From Gnetum montanum (Eukaryota; Streptophyta; Gnetopsida; Gnetales; Gnetaceae): 64,000 nucleotides of DNA. A program made the translations under genes and the position numbers. The notes under the pieces are model-generated. The model was not told the DNA's origin, made no database searches, and saw only the letters and a program-made list of their open reading frames with translations. The number at the start of each line of letters is the position of its first letter. The stretch's first letter is position 1. The DNA lies in the NCBI GenBank assembly GCA_015680685.1, contig MNCI01005050.1, positions 246,603 through 310,602 on the forward strand. Direction: 5' to 3'. Of the stretch, positions 11,037-21,475 are shown one piece after another.

Positions 11037-12946
11037 TAAGTAAAAACTTGTCCTCGAGTCAAAGAAAGTAAGGAACAAGCTCAATTGAATATTGACTAAC
11101 TAAAAATTTATTCATGCTGCAGTGGATATGAAAAAATTGGGACACAGACACAAAATGACAAAATTTATGGAACTCATGGGATTCCCAGTAGTGGTGGCTC
11201 CTCCATGGGTACATTTCCTTTGTCCTGTGCATCAGGATTTTGAGATTGATATCATTGAAGAAGCACCTGATTTTTCTCCTCTTCTATCTAAGGATTATGA
11301 GCTGTCCATGTTGATGTTCCAATGTTTGATGGAGTTGGCACTTTTCATGGACACGGTAGCTGCGAGAACACTTTATTGGCCTTGACATGCCATGCCACAA
11401 ATAGCTGTCATTCCTCTTCATAGGCTCGGGCCCTGACCTCTTCTCCCTTTTCTTGGATAGATTATGTAGTAACAGGAGTTCATGATGGATGCTAAATGAT
11501 TTCCTTCTGCTTTGCATGTTCTGCATGAGGTCCTTGGCCTCTGCCTCCCCCAGGTCATTCGGTTACACCTTAAGAAGGTCCTCCTTGTTGTCTCCTTTTA
11601 GGGTCCATCTATAATCACACAAAGATTAATTGTTAGTAAGGTTATTGAAAAAATTTCAATGATTTCATACCTTACTCATTACCATTAATAAATGTTGCAT
11701 TCTTTACTTAGTGTGATTTTAGAGTTAGAAATTTTTCAAGGAAGTTGCCCTAAAAGTTTCATGTCAGACCTAGTTTTGAGGAATGTTTGATAAAATAATG
11801 ACAAAGGAAAGAATAGATTTGGCAATAAAGTACTTGAAGGGTATAAGATGATGTGGTGGTGTGCAACAAGTACAAATTACAAAAGTCACGCAAGTGGGTC
11901 CTCCCCAAAGTAGGTTCCAACCTATATGCCCTTACGTAACCACACCTTAAAATGTCTGTAGGCACTAGAAGGGTTAAATGTAATCTATACCGATACAACA
12001 AAACACACATGTAGATACCACCATGATGAGGTATGAATTCAATGCTAAACAAGACACAAGTCACAAATACATGAATAATGAGATGGAATGAATCGGATAA
12101 GGGATTGCAGAGATTGGGATGTGAGGTAACTGACTTAGGGCATAATGAATCTTGCATGTAAAGCATGATTAATGTGTCATTAGCCCGTCATTCCAAGATC
12201 AGGACCAAGTCCATTCCTCTAATCAGTGACACCACATTATTTCATCCCATGATGAACAACTATGAGAGTACCAAAACAACAAGGCATACAATCACTTGGC
12301 ATTTTGTTCAAGGGAGGAGTGATTTTTGTTTTGTGGCACTTTGTTTTTCTTCTTTTCTTTTTCTCTTTCTTTTTTTTTCAATAATAAATCCAGAGAAGCT
12401 GCCAACCATCAGGCATGGGTGCATGTCTTTCTAGTGGGACCCCCTAGAATAGCATTGGATTTTTGAGTGCCCTTTTGATTACTCTTACTCCCATTTTTCG
12501 TTAGATCTACAAGGTTCCTAGTACAACCACATTGCATGATACCCCCACAGACGTCACCAAAGAGAATCCGCAAGTCCCCTTGATGCCACACCCTAATCAT
12601 TCCCTCTTGGTCCATCCTTCTTCATTCTGGGCACAATGAACACAAAATTAATTTTAAGTTTTAAAAATGTCAAGAATATCATTGTACCCTCAAACAGAAC
12701 CTCTTATTTGTAGAATGGATGAGTGGGTGTAATGGGTTCACTATCCAAATAATTGATCCCCAGAGACTTGATAGCATAGAACAACACCTCAACCAACAAG
12801 TCACATGAGTGTTTTATTCATAGATGAGATTACTCATAAAAAGATAAAAAGACAAAAGGGTACAACAATAAATTAAAAGGTGAAAACTGGAAAACAAAAA
12901 CTTGAAAAATTAAAGAAACAGAAAAATAATTATTAATTTTGTGTTG
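11037..12946 (-). other. G2 3' non-coding region
   Basis: No protein sense. On the minus strand it carries the blocks seen in the other elements: GTGTGGCATCAAGGGG near 12590 and GGGGAGGACCCACTTGC at about 11893-11909. It is closely similar to the G6 tail at 62520-64000. Confidence 0.8.
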
Positions 12947-13720
12947 TTAGAATGGAGAATACCCCCCATAACTAAATAGTTGAGCATGGCTAGAATTAAT
13001 AAATGGAAGGTTGGGATCCTTGCATGTTGAAAATATTGGGACTTGATCATACTTACCCCATTGGGGTTCACACAGTTGATTAGAGTTGACATAGTGGGAC
13101 AAGTTATAAGATGTGGTTAATTTATAAGGAGTTGACCCACTATGGTACTTGTGACCGTAAGATGGTATGCAAGGATCAACATGTCTCCCAATGTGGCAAT
13201 ATTCATTGGACATCATGGTTGTTGGAGTATTGAGTGGTGGCCTTCATAAGGTAGCATGAGGTGTTGGGTTCGAAGAGGAAGATGTACCACAGTGTTGGAT
13301 TTGTGTTAAGTTGGCAGATGCAGTGGTTTCTGAACTGTGGTGTCCCTTTCGACAGTCATGTTTAAAGAAGGGATGCCTTTGATGTTGTGAAGGACCTCCA
13401 CTACTATTGATAGTAGCAGCACAAGTAATGTTTGTGGGTTGGTGCTATGGTGCAAAATCTTCTGACATAACTAGCACTGATGTAGAAGGGGGTGAAGTAT
13501 GAGAATATTGAGGTTGAGAAGAACTGTAAGGCACATGAGATGGTGATTTTGTTGGAGAGGACATGGGTGGATAGTATTCGAGAGAATGATAATGATGAGG
13601 TGAGGTAGAGGATGCTGATCTTGTTGGAGAAACAGGATGTTGAACATAATAAGCATTTGGCACTGGGACATACGAAGGGTATGGTCCAGTTGGCAGTGGC
13701 CTCCCCCATGACTAAGGTTT
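12947..13720 (-). pseudogene. G2 post-gag linker and conserved C-terminal module
   Basis: A His/Pro/Ser-rich linker (SSSQPQYSHTSPPSTS, HPFFKHDC) leads to a module at 13216-12947: IGRHVDPCIPSYGHKYHSGS, CEPQWGKYD and a terminal NSSHAQLFSYGGYSPF stop. The G6 copy at 62207-62516 keeps IGRHIDPCIPS, SNLSHY and SYGGYPPF, so the amino-acid level looks conserved. It takes the place where G1 and G5 have protease and pol. I do not recognise a known domain. The upstream linker reads in shifted frames with at least one stop. Confidence 0.65.
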
Positions 13721-14936
13721 TTGCCACTATGGTTGGACACAGTAATTTTGTACGAACTCTAGATGTAACTTTCCTTCCCAATGCTCATGTAAATGTGAAA
13801 ATATTGGACATTGACCTTTGGGGTGATCATACAAGCAAATATTACATTGATACATATGATTGGTAGTTGAGTTCTTATCCTTATTATCTTCTATCCTTTG
13901 TTTCGATTGTCGCATGGTGTCCTGTCCTATTTCTCAATTTGGCATAGTTTTTCCTCTAATAATGTTGGCAACCACATCTTTCATGTACCCAGTCCATCAT
14001 CTTATTGATCTTTGCCTCAATTTCATCTAGTGATTGTAGGATTGGAAAAGATGATTCCACCTCCTCCAAGTGAGTTGATTTCTCCTCTTCATGATCATGG
14101 ATCCTTGTTGAGTTAAGATTTTCGTCCTGTTCAAAACTTTCAACATTCTCCCATTTGGCTATTTCTCCTTCTTCTTTCGCTATCTGCTTAATAAGCTCTT
14201 GGAGTTGATGGGTTCATAGCTCATATAGTTGACCTTGGGCGTACATCCCTAGGGTCTCCCTTGTTTCATTATGGAGCCCATCTATGATATGGTACATTAG
14301 CCTCTCCTCGAAGAAACCATGGCCTAGCCAGTTGTTTAATAGTGCATAATATCTATCTAAGGCCATGTCCAAGGGTTTATGTTGTGCTTGTTTCCACTCT
14401 TGGATTTGTCTCCTCAAGGCTGACACTCTCACATAGGTTTGATATCTTTCATTGAAAAGTTCTACCATTGTCGGCCAATATCGAATTGATTTTGGATTTA
14501 ACGACCTATACCATACTTTTGCTTGGCCAACGAGTGTCAGAGGAAAGAGCTTAAGTTTTTGCCACCCATTATCAATATTGTTCCATGTACAGGCATCATA
14601 GAAGGCTTGTAAATGTTGTTGCAGATCTGAATCATAGCCTCCTGAAAACTTGGGATTGTTTAAATCAAGCACGGGTAGACAACTTTTCTTACGATGCCTG
14701 CGGGCTATTCGAATAGCCTCCTGTATTTCCGTTAAGCTTGTAGTGGCCATTAGAGGTTCATCATCACTAGGTATGTTATGCTTTCATGCATTGGGACAAT
14801 GTTGTCTTTGTTTATGTTTATAAGAAATCCCCACCTCGGGTTGCGTACTCCAATCTTCATTATCATAATATTCGTTGGTTCCCCAATGAATTACTTCACT
14901 AGATGTCGCATTATTATAGTCTTGTGAGAGAGACAT
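13721..14936 (-). pseudogene. G2 gag, short form, with a 178-codon intact stretch
   Basis: The start is put at ATG 14936 (MSLSQDYNNATSSEV) after the primer site. One stop in the N-terminal part is followed by the best-kept ORF of the window, 14750-14214. It contains the capsid domain: FSGGYDSDLQQHLQAFYD, WQKLKLFPLTLVGQAKVWY, IIDGLHNETRETLGMYAQG. After a stop the frame continues with KEEGEIAKWE and a knuckle CNICLYDHPKGQC near 13840, CX2CX3HX4C. It lacks the LPPD N-terminal module and the Arg/Ser-rich linker of the G1, G5 and G7 gag, so it is a distinct, shorter gag type. Confidence 0.85.
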
Positions 14937-15053
14937 GGTTGTGAACCATGTGTGACTTAATTGAATTTAATTTAATTTCTTTTCTAAAGGATATATCGTT
15001 AATACTTGTTATAGTGATCTTGTATGATATAACTAATCTAGATAACTAGCACC

Positions 15054-15073
15054 GTCCCCAACAACGGTGCCAA
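15054..15073 (-). other. G2 primer binding site (tRNA-Asp type)
   Basis: Minus-strand TTGGCACCGTTGTTGGGGAC directly follows the 5' LTR end. Confidence 0.82.
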
Positions 15074-15969
15074 TGATGAGTGGCGAGGTACCCCTACACT
15101 CAACCATACGAATACGAGCGTTCATGCACAATCCAGTCAAACTCTGTGGACAAGCTAGTTGTGGTATCTAGATCATTACACATTGATCACAGTTTGTTGT
15201 CTTCCCACCTGGACTAGTATTTTCTTTGTCACATATGGTTTAGTCCAGAGTGAGGCGTATGATATGATCCTAAACTAACGCTACTCCTAGAGACAATGGA
15301 AAATAATCTTGATTAAACTAATGAGTAATAGGAAATGAAGTCTAAGCTACCCTAAGTGCGATGAGCATCCATTCCTTAATCATCCGTACACATCTTGGAC
15401 CTCATGCACGACTACTACTTGGATTACCAAGCGTAGATTCTAGGTACGCTACTAGGTTATCAAGTAGTCACACTTAAATGCTCGTGATTAAGTTGTACTC
15501 ATTCCACATTTAACAATAGGAATAGTAAATGAAAATAAGGAAATATTAACTAAGAAAATAATAAATAACAATTACAATTAACAATAATAATTAAATAATT
15601 AAAACTAAGTGAATGCTGCAATGATGAAGTAACCTCGATCTTTATTTCTGGTCATGTGCGCGTCCAAGTACGTCACACTCAAATAAAGGTGCCATACAAT
15701 TACAAGCATCACACTACAGGCATGCACTTGGGAAAATAATCTAACTCCTACGAAAACAAAATGCAAGGGCTTCGCTACAACTACCAAAAAGATGGATACC
15801 TAAATGAGGAGGAAGGCCCTCTTATTTATAGGTTGGGATAGGCAGCTGCGTAAACAGGGCCACATCGACGCAGGAAGGCTACGTCGATGGGGCTACATCA
15901 ACGTGGCTGCATATATGGGGCCCCGTATATGCAACCTAGTCAATGCAGTGACTATATAGCGCTTCATCA
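15074..15969 (-). repeat. G2 5' LTR
   Basis: 896 bp, ends TGATGAGTGG and GCTTCATCA (plus-strand reading). On the minus strand: U3 with repeated CGACGT/ACGTGG blocks, TATAAATA at 15823-15830, and the poly(A) signal (TTTATT on plus) at 15641-15646. The U5 end is the block shared by all gypsy elements here. Confidence 0.92.
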
Positions 15970-16271
15970 GGAACGGATACTGATGCTAGGATGATTAGAG
16001 CTTAGTTAGTGAAAGTTAGTTACTTAGTCTCTTCACCCTTTTCCCTCTTAGAATAGGCAATAAAAAATATAAAAGATATAAAAATCACATGCCTTAAGCT
16101 TACTTAACCATACAACCATGACAAATACAAGTAAGCTTGGGAGGACAATGATTGATTAACCTTAGGTGTTCCATAAGGCATGTAGGCACTTAGTCTATGA
16201 AGTTCGATCAGATTACGTGTGTCACGCTTGTATTCGTATGGTTGAGTGTAGGGGTACCTCTCCACTCATCA
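15970..16271 (+). repeat. G1 3' LTR, second part
   Basis: Continues the G1 LTR from the point equal to 4200, beginning GGAACGGATACTGATGC and ending CCACTCATCA. It shows that G2 sits inside the G1 LTR. Confidence 0.92.
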
Positions 16272-17242
16272 CTCTTACTTGAGTATCTTGAATTGTGAGA
16301 TTTTGAATACCAATCTTTTTCCAACATCTTTCTTCATCATGGCCTCTCTTACCACAAAATGTACATGATGGAATTAATGAAGATGATGCATCTTGACCTT
16401 ATTTTGGTTGAAAATTTTTCCTACTATCTCTAGGGCCTCCTATCCCTCTAAACAAGTTCATCTTTACCTCTTGACTAAAATCCTCCTTTGAAATTTTGAG
16501 GCTTTGTGTCATTTGATTTCCTCTCTTCTCTTGACTAGTTAAATTTTCCTTTCCCTCTTCTTCCTCTAGTGAATCTTCCACCTCTTAAAGAGCCTACAAC
16601 TGCAACATAAGCATTCTCATTTGGATCTAAAATCTTTAATTCTTCTAAAGCCTTCAAACTTACAATTAACTCATCGAAGAGGTCGTTTGTCTCAACAATA
16701 ATTTTAATGAAGGTGGAGAATCTATAATCATTATAAAGAACTTACATCACCTTATTTGCCTTCTACTGCATTATGAGGATACAATTGTACTCATCCAAAT
16801 TTCTCAAAATAATGTAAAGCCTATCAAAAAAATGAGAGAGAGACTCTCCTCTTGTAATTCTCAAATTATCAAACTTGGTCCTATATTTCATTTCCTTCAA
16901 CTTCTTATTTACCTCATTACCCCTGTACCTCTCTTGCAAGATGTCCCAACAAGCCTTGGAAGTATCTTTAGTAATGATTCTAGCTTCAAATGCCTATAAA
17001 ACATTCATAAAAAATAATCATCTTCTTAAAGAATCAATCTTCCTATCATCTTCTTAAAGAATCAATCTTCCTATCTCTCTCATCATCCAATCTAGAGGTA
17101 CAACAAAATAAAATTCAACATACTCCCATACTTCATGAACTTGGAGGAGGGATTTCATTAGATATGACCAATATGTAAAATCTTGAGAGCATTCAAAAAT
17201 AACAAAACACTTTGAAATGTCTTTAATTTGTTTGGTAGCCAT
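16272..17242 (-). pseudogene. Copia gag, 3' part separated from pol by the G1 insertion
   Basis: The minus-strand reading starts MATKQIKDISKCF at 17242, eleven bases past the primer site. It continues through a DUF4219/UBN2-type gag region (SQDFTYWSYLMKSLLQVHEVWEYV) with stops. Near 16345 is the zinc knuckle CTFCGKRGHDEERC, a canonical CX2CX4HX4C. The G1 insertion point lies just after the knuckle; the frame resumes at 3695 with the linker to the protease. It is a nucleocapsid/capsid remnant and not expressed as an intact protein. Confidence 0.82.
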
Positions 17243-17258
17243 GAGAATGAATTAACAA

Positions 17259-17269
17259 CTCTGATACCA
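17259..17269 (-). other. Copia primer binding site (initiator tRNA-Met type)
   Basis: The minus strand reads TGGTATCAGAG two bases inside the 5' LTR, matching the complement of the plant initiator-Met tRNA 3' end, the standard copia primer. Confidence 0.9.
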
Positions 17270-17271
17270 AT

Positions 17272-17673
17272 TGTTGGAATGAGTGCAGTGGATAGGATGA
17301 GAAATTAAGAAATTGAACTGTGAAAATCAAATAATTGTAAAATTCACTCTGAAAAATTAAAACTACAATAAAACTCAAGAAATATGATAACTAATAACTT
17401 ATTCAATTATATTTGAAAAAAAATTACATCAGGTTTTTTCCCACAATAAGGCAACTCTTCTAACTAGTTTTATAAAAAAAGAAAACAAACTCAACATGAC
17501 TAAGTTAAACTCATCACAATTGACCTTTAACTACTAGAAAAAATTTTAATTAAGAAAAATATTACATGATAAAAAATTTTAATAATTAAAAAAAGTTACT
17601 AACCCAAATAACTTATTTTAAAAAATTATTCAAAGTAGGAGAAAATAATTTCTACACTACACAATACTCAACA
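17272..17673 (-). repeat. Copia 5' LTR (right copy)
   Basis: 402 bp, starts TGTTGGAATGAG and ends CTCAACA, followed by the TAAAG target duplication. It is the partner of 153-555. Confidence 0.93.
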
Positions 17674-19702
17674 TAAAGAAGAAAGCAACACGAGTGAACT
17701 TTGGCTTACAAGTTGCAAAAATAACATGTCAGAGCTTACGAGTATCAACTAGAAGCTAAGAACACAATTCAGAAGAATAAAAATGGTGAGCACAAAGCAA
17801 ATACATAAGATCATAACTAAACACAACATTAGTATAATGCTTATAACATCATTATGCAAACATGAAGTTATGATGATTAACCATTGTAACATATGATAAA
17901 CTTCATAACTAAAGAGTTGAAAAAGTCATCAAGCATCCTTTGTCAGAGAAGTCGAGATATGCAAGAAGATGTTACAAAATACAAAGTCCGTAATAGGAAT
18001 CTAAGCACCACAACCAAAAGGTTTAAGAACTAACTTAAAGCTAAAAAGTATGTGTTATAGGAGATAAGAGTAATGCTTATAGCACAAGATCCAGTTTCCT
18101 AAAGAGGAAGAGAGGGTTCAAGTTATGTCAAACATAGCCTAGTCTAATTTCTTAAATAAGAAGATAAGGTCATCTCAAAGATTATGATAGTAAAGAAAAA
18201 GGCTTACAAAAAATTATTTCATAAAACCTAAGAAGCTAAGTTAGGAATGACTTAATAAAGTTAAGGAAAAATTTAAGTTGAAGAAAAAATTAACAAAGTA
18301 TAGTCGTGAACTTAAGTTCATTAAAAACTTAGTAAAGTACATAAGTCTAACCATAATAAGTTAGAACACAAATGTTCATAACATAATATTATATTACAAA
18401 CAACAAAAATATCAAAAAATTTAAGAAAAAAACTTATGAATAAACATTCTAGTGTATAAATGGTATTATTATGAATTATAAAAAAATGCATCTTTTTTTA
18501 AAAGATCATAAGACAACAACAAAAACTTTTCATGGTATCAAAGTACGTAAAAGAGATTACCACTTAATATGGAATCCAAGGAAAATAAATAACATGAAAG
18601 TATGGAGTTTATATAATTATGAAGTGAAATATGATGTAGAAATCTAAAATAACCAAGAAATTTATAAATGTTTCATGTTAATTACACCAATTTGTGTCAA
18701 TTTCACAGTTGGAAGCATACACCAAGCAAGGAGTTGCAATCATTGAAAGCCACAAAGTACCATGAATTATAAGCATTTTAACTTTCCAATAATTGCAAAA
18801 GATCCCATGAACAAAGATGACTTTGGAAGTGAAGGGAAGAAAGAAATAAAAAATGATGTTGATATTTCCAAAATAGGCTATCAACATGAGCATATAAGTT
18901 GTTTTCATCATCCATGTTTCAAATTTACCCACTCATGAATTCTATTGAAGATAAATTGAATGAGAGTCTAATTCTTAAAAGAGATGTTAGAATATAATCA
19001 TAAAGCATTTGTACAATCGTTAGTTTCTCATTAACAAGATATGAAAGAATGAAAATCTACTAAAAAAGAGACATAATGGCTAGTAAATGTATGGAAAGAT
19101 ACAATGGTTTATGAATAGTTATGACTTCATATGAAGGATATAAGCTATTCATTCAACATTTTCCAAATCATCATAATGACACAACATACATTGTAACATA
19201 CAAAGAATAACCATGACCAAAAAAGAGAAAGAAATGTGTGAAAAATACATTCAAGGATGAAAATGAAAAAGAAGAAAATTGGTGTAAACTAAAGTTCCAC
19301 AATTAATACTCATAACCCATGTTACAAACAAGAAAATAATCATGAGTGAACTTTGACTTACAAGTTACAACAATAAGATGCTAGAGCTTATGAATATCAA
19401 CTAGAAGCTAAGAACATCATTCAGAAGAATGAATATGATATTCACAAAGCAAATACATAAGATCATAAGTAAACACAATTTTAGTGTAATATTTACAAAA
19501 TTATTATATAAACATGGAGTTACAATAATTAATTATCATAACTCATGATGAACTTCATAACCAAAGAGTTAAAGGAATCATCAAGCATCTTTTGTCAAAG
19601 AAGTAAAGGAATGCAAGAAGATGTTATAAATCATAGAGTCTATAACAAGAATCTAAGCACCATAATCAAAACTTTTAAGTGACTTAAAGCTAAGAAGCAA
19701 GT
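17674..19702. repeat. Direct repeat, second half of copy one, spacer, and copy two
   Basis: 17679-18053 and 19325-19702 are alike (GAGTGAACTTTG at 17692 and 19344, offset about 1652 bp). 19170-19325 matches window bases 1-152. Restoring the pre-copia state gives two copies of at least 0.5 kb separated by about 1.1 kb of A-rich DNA (18054-19169). The similarity stops sharply near 18053/19702. No ORF or known element could be assigned. It may be a tandem repeat or the ends of an older element. Confidence 0.65.
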
Positions 19703-20629
19703 AAGGTTTTCTTGACTTCAAACCTTGAGAAACTCTTTTTAAGTCTTCTATCTTGCTTTGATACCTTTTGTTTTTCCTTTTGGGTACTGAAGTATTAGAT
19801 ACATTTGCATAATTGTCTATTGCTTGGCATTTTGTTTAGTAAATTAAAAGCACATCTCCAATTGCATTGCAACACCAACAAAAGCAAGTGCAAGTATAGT
19901 ACTAGTACAAGCAGAAGCAGAAGCAAAGGGAAGATGTCTAAGCAGCATTTGCAGGTGCTTGTGTAGAAGCTAAATTTGCAGCAACCAACCCTACGTTATG
20001 AAAGCACGCCTGTAATGGAATCGCAAAAAGAAGGACTCAAGGCTTACGTTACTGTCAGCGGCATTTGCTACCAAGTAATGAAATCTGCGCAAGAAAGAAG
20101 TAGGCAAAAGCAGCTGCAGCAGAGATTGCCCTCCTTCACCTCGGCCAAGAGGTTCATGATGAATGCATTTTGGTTGGTTGCACAGAAAAATTTCGCGGAT
20201 AAATTTTGCAAATCGGCCTGCTTTTTTTCACTAATGCTATTTCTAATTTCTTTTGCAACTCTTACAGGAGGACTTGGCGAAGATTGTGCATGTTTTGATT
20301 AAAAGCATCCTGGTCAGGAGAAATTTGGGCGTGCCCAAATTCAGGGTATCCGAAGCTTTTTCTTCTTCTTCTGTCGTTGTAGGATTTCAGGCATCGGTCA
20401 TCGTTGGTGAAAGTATTGGGGTACCAGTGCCATTTCTAAAAAGTTAGCAAAGACAAGCGCTGCTATCAAAGCCTTCAATGCTCTTTCTGCAGAGTTTAAC
20501 AGCATTGATACGTTGAATCGTGCTCTGAAATTAGCTGTTTTAGATACAAGTAATTATTTAGTTTATTTTCAAAATTCCTTACCGGGCAATATTGAAAACG
20601 TTTTCCGCTTATTTTTCAAACGCAGAATT
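19703..20629 (+). other. Host-like DNA with unassigned coding-like stretches
   Basis: Less A/T-rich than its surroundings. An open frame at 19976-20302 (108 codons, ends CACFD) and a frame at 20430-20560 reading AISKKLAKTSAAIKAFNALS then FNSIDTLNRALKLAV look like protein rather than noise, but I recognise no family. They precede the BMT5-like remnant on the same strand and could be upstream exons of it or of another lost gene. No promoter could be fixed. Confidence 0.35.
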
Positions 20630-21475
20630 ATGATGGCCTCTGAAACTGGAAAGAAGTATCGGACCTTACTCCAGCAGGCACGATATATTGCTTATTGGTG
20701 AAGGAGATTTTTCATCCTGGCTTTCTTTAGCAAAGGCCTTTGGCTCGGCACACACAATGATTTGTACTTCACTGGATAGTCAAGGTTTGAATATCTTTTT
20801 TGGCAATACCTTTTATCATGGTCTTAATTTTGTAAGGTCTGACTATAATGGTATGCTATGTCAAATTCAGAACTTCTCTCGTGTTTCTATTCTTCGTCAT
20901 GTGGACAAATTTTATCGGCCTTGGAAGATTTTAGAGCTAAAATTTTGCATAATATGGATGCAACGAAGATGAAGGATCATTCGCATTTGAAACAAATGAG
21001 ATTCGATAGAATTGTTTTTAACTTTCTGCATCGTGGATTTGGTAAAATCAGATACCAGTCTGACCCAAAGCACATCATGTAATTATTAATGCATAATCAA
21101 ATATTAATTCATAATTTAACTGTAGCTGTGCATGATCGACTTTTGTGGAAAACATCTCACATGAATGTGCTTCTTTTCTAATTTGTTGGAAACCTTTCAG
21201 AAGACACAGGAAGTTTGTGAAAATGTTTCTCAGAAATGCAGTGACATTGGAAAAGAAGCTTCCTGGTGAAATCCATATCACACATAAAACAGGGCACCCT
21301 TACGATCAGGGGCAGATCACACAAGAAGCGCAAAAATGCGGCCTGGTTCTCAAAAACGCAGACCTTTTCTGTAAAGAGGACTATAAACAGGAAAAGCTAT
21401 CTTCCAAATCCACATGAAACCTTTAACTGCCACGGTAGCCGAACATTCAGATTTATAACAACATGGTACTTATAA
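20630..21475 (+). pseudogene. BMT5-like (DUF2431) methyltransferase gene remnant with two introns
   Basis: Exon 1 (20633-20784) carries the hallmark SAM-site motif ILLIGEGDFSSWLSLAKAFG and ends CTSLDSQ. Intron 1 is 20785-20870 (GT...AG, 86 bp). Exon 2 (20871-21078) reads ELLSCFYSSS...VDAT-like NMDATKMKDHSHL then RFDRIVFNFLHRGF. Intron 2 is 21079-21200 (GT...AG, 122 bp). Exon 3 reads KFVKMFLRNA then GEIHITHKTGHPYDQG and CKEDY. Splicing is in frame at both junctions. Two frameshifts break it: one extra base just before SIGPYSSRHD, and one after CKEDY; the last part (HETFNCHGSRTFRF) matches the family end in another frame. The family includes the yeast 25S rRNA m3U methyltransferase and plant DUF2431 proteins. 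FNFPH is FNFLH here. It is probably a dead or sequence-error-hit copy. Confidence 0.75.

Larger units (their letters stand above)
10630..15969 (-). mobile_element. G2: short non-autonomous Athila-like gypsy element inside the G1 3' LTR
   Basis: Minus-oriented: 5' LTR 15074-15969, primer site, gag (14936 leftwards), a C-terminal module ending near 12947, 3' non-coding DNA, polypurine tract 11025-11036, 3' LTR ending at 11024 with its left part inside the N gap. No protease, RT or integrase is present. The right flank GGAAC continues the G1 LTR exactly where 4200 would. The LTR overlap (10630-11024 against 15560-15969) looks above 90% identical, so G2 is younger than G1, as nesting requires. 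Confidence 0.9.
3696..16271 (+). mobile_element. G1: Athila-like Ty3/gypsy element without RT/integrase, inserted in copia
   Basis: The 5' LTR starts TGATGGGACATG at 3696; the 3' LTR starts at 9884, is broken by G2, and ends ACTCATCA at 16271. Flanks are CTTTT (3691-3695) and CTCTT (16272-16276), a 5-bp target duplication with one C/T change. The body has a primer site, gag, protease, a long 3' non-coding region and a polypurine tract, but goes straight from just past the protease to the 3' end. RT, RNase H and integrase are missing. Without G2 it is about 7 kb. It would need an autonomous relative such as G5 to move. Confidence 0.92.
153..17673 (-). mobile_element. Ty1/copia LTR retrotransposon, complete structure, split by nested gypsy elements
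   Basis: The element is bounded by two LTRs that start TGTTGGAATGAG and end TACTCAACA, and by a perfect 5-bp target duplication TAAAG (148-152 and 17674-17678). In minus orientation the order is 5' LTR, primer site, gag, [12.6-kb insertion], protease, integrase, RT, RNase H, polypurine tract, 3' LTR, which is the copia order (integrase before RT). Without the insertion it would be about 4.9 kb, a usual copia length. Stops and frameshifts break every domain, so it is not autonomous now. The LTRs look roughly 85-90% identical by eye, so the insertion is old, and it must predate G1 and G2. Confidence 0.93.

Noticed and set aside
18678-18932. 84-codon minus-strand ORF
   Set aside because: Lies in the A/T-rich repeat spacer; no recognisable motif and no support from the other repeat copy.
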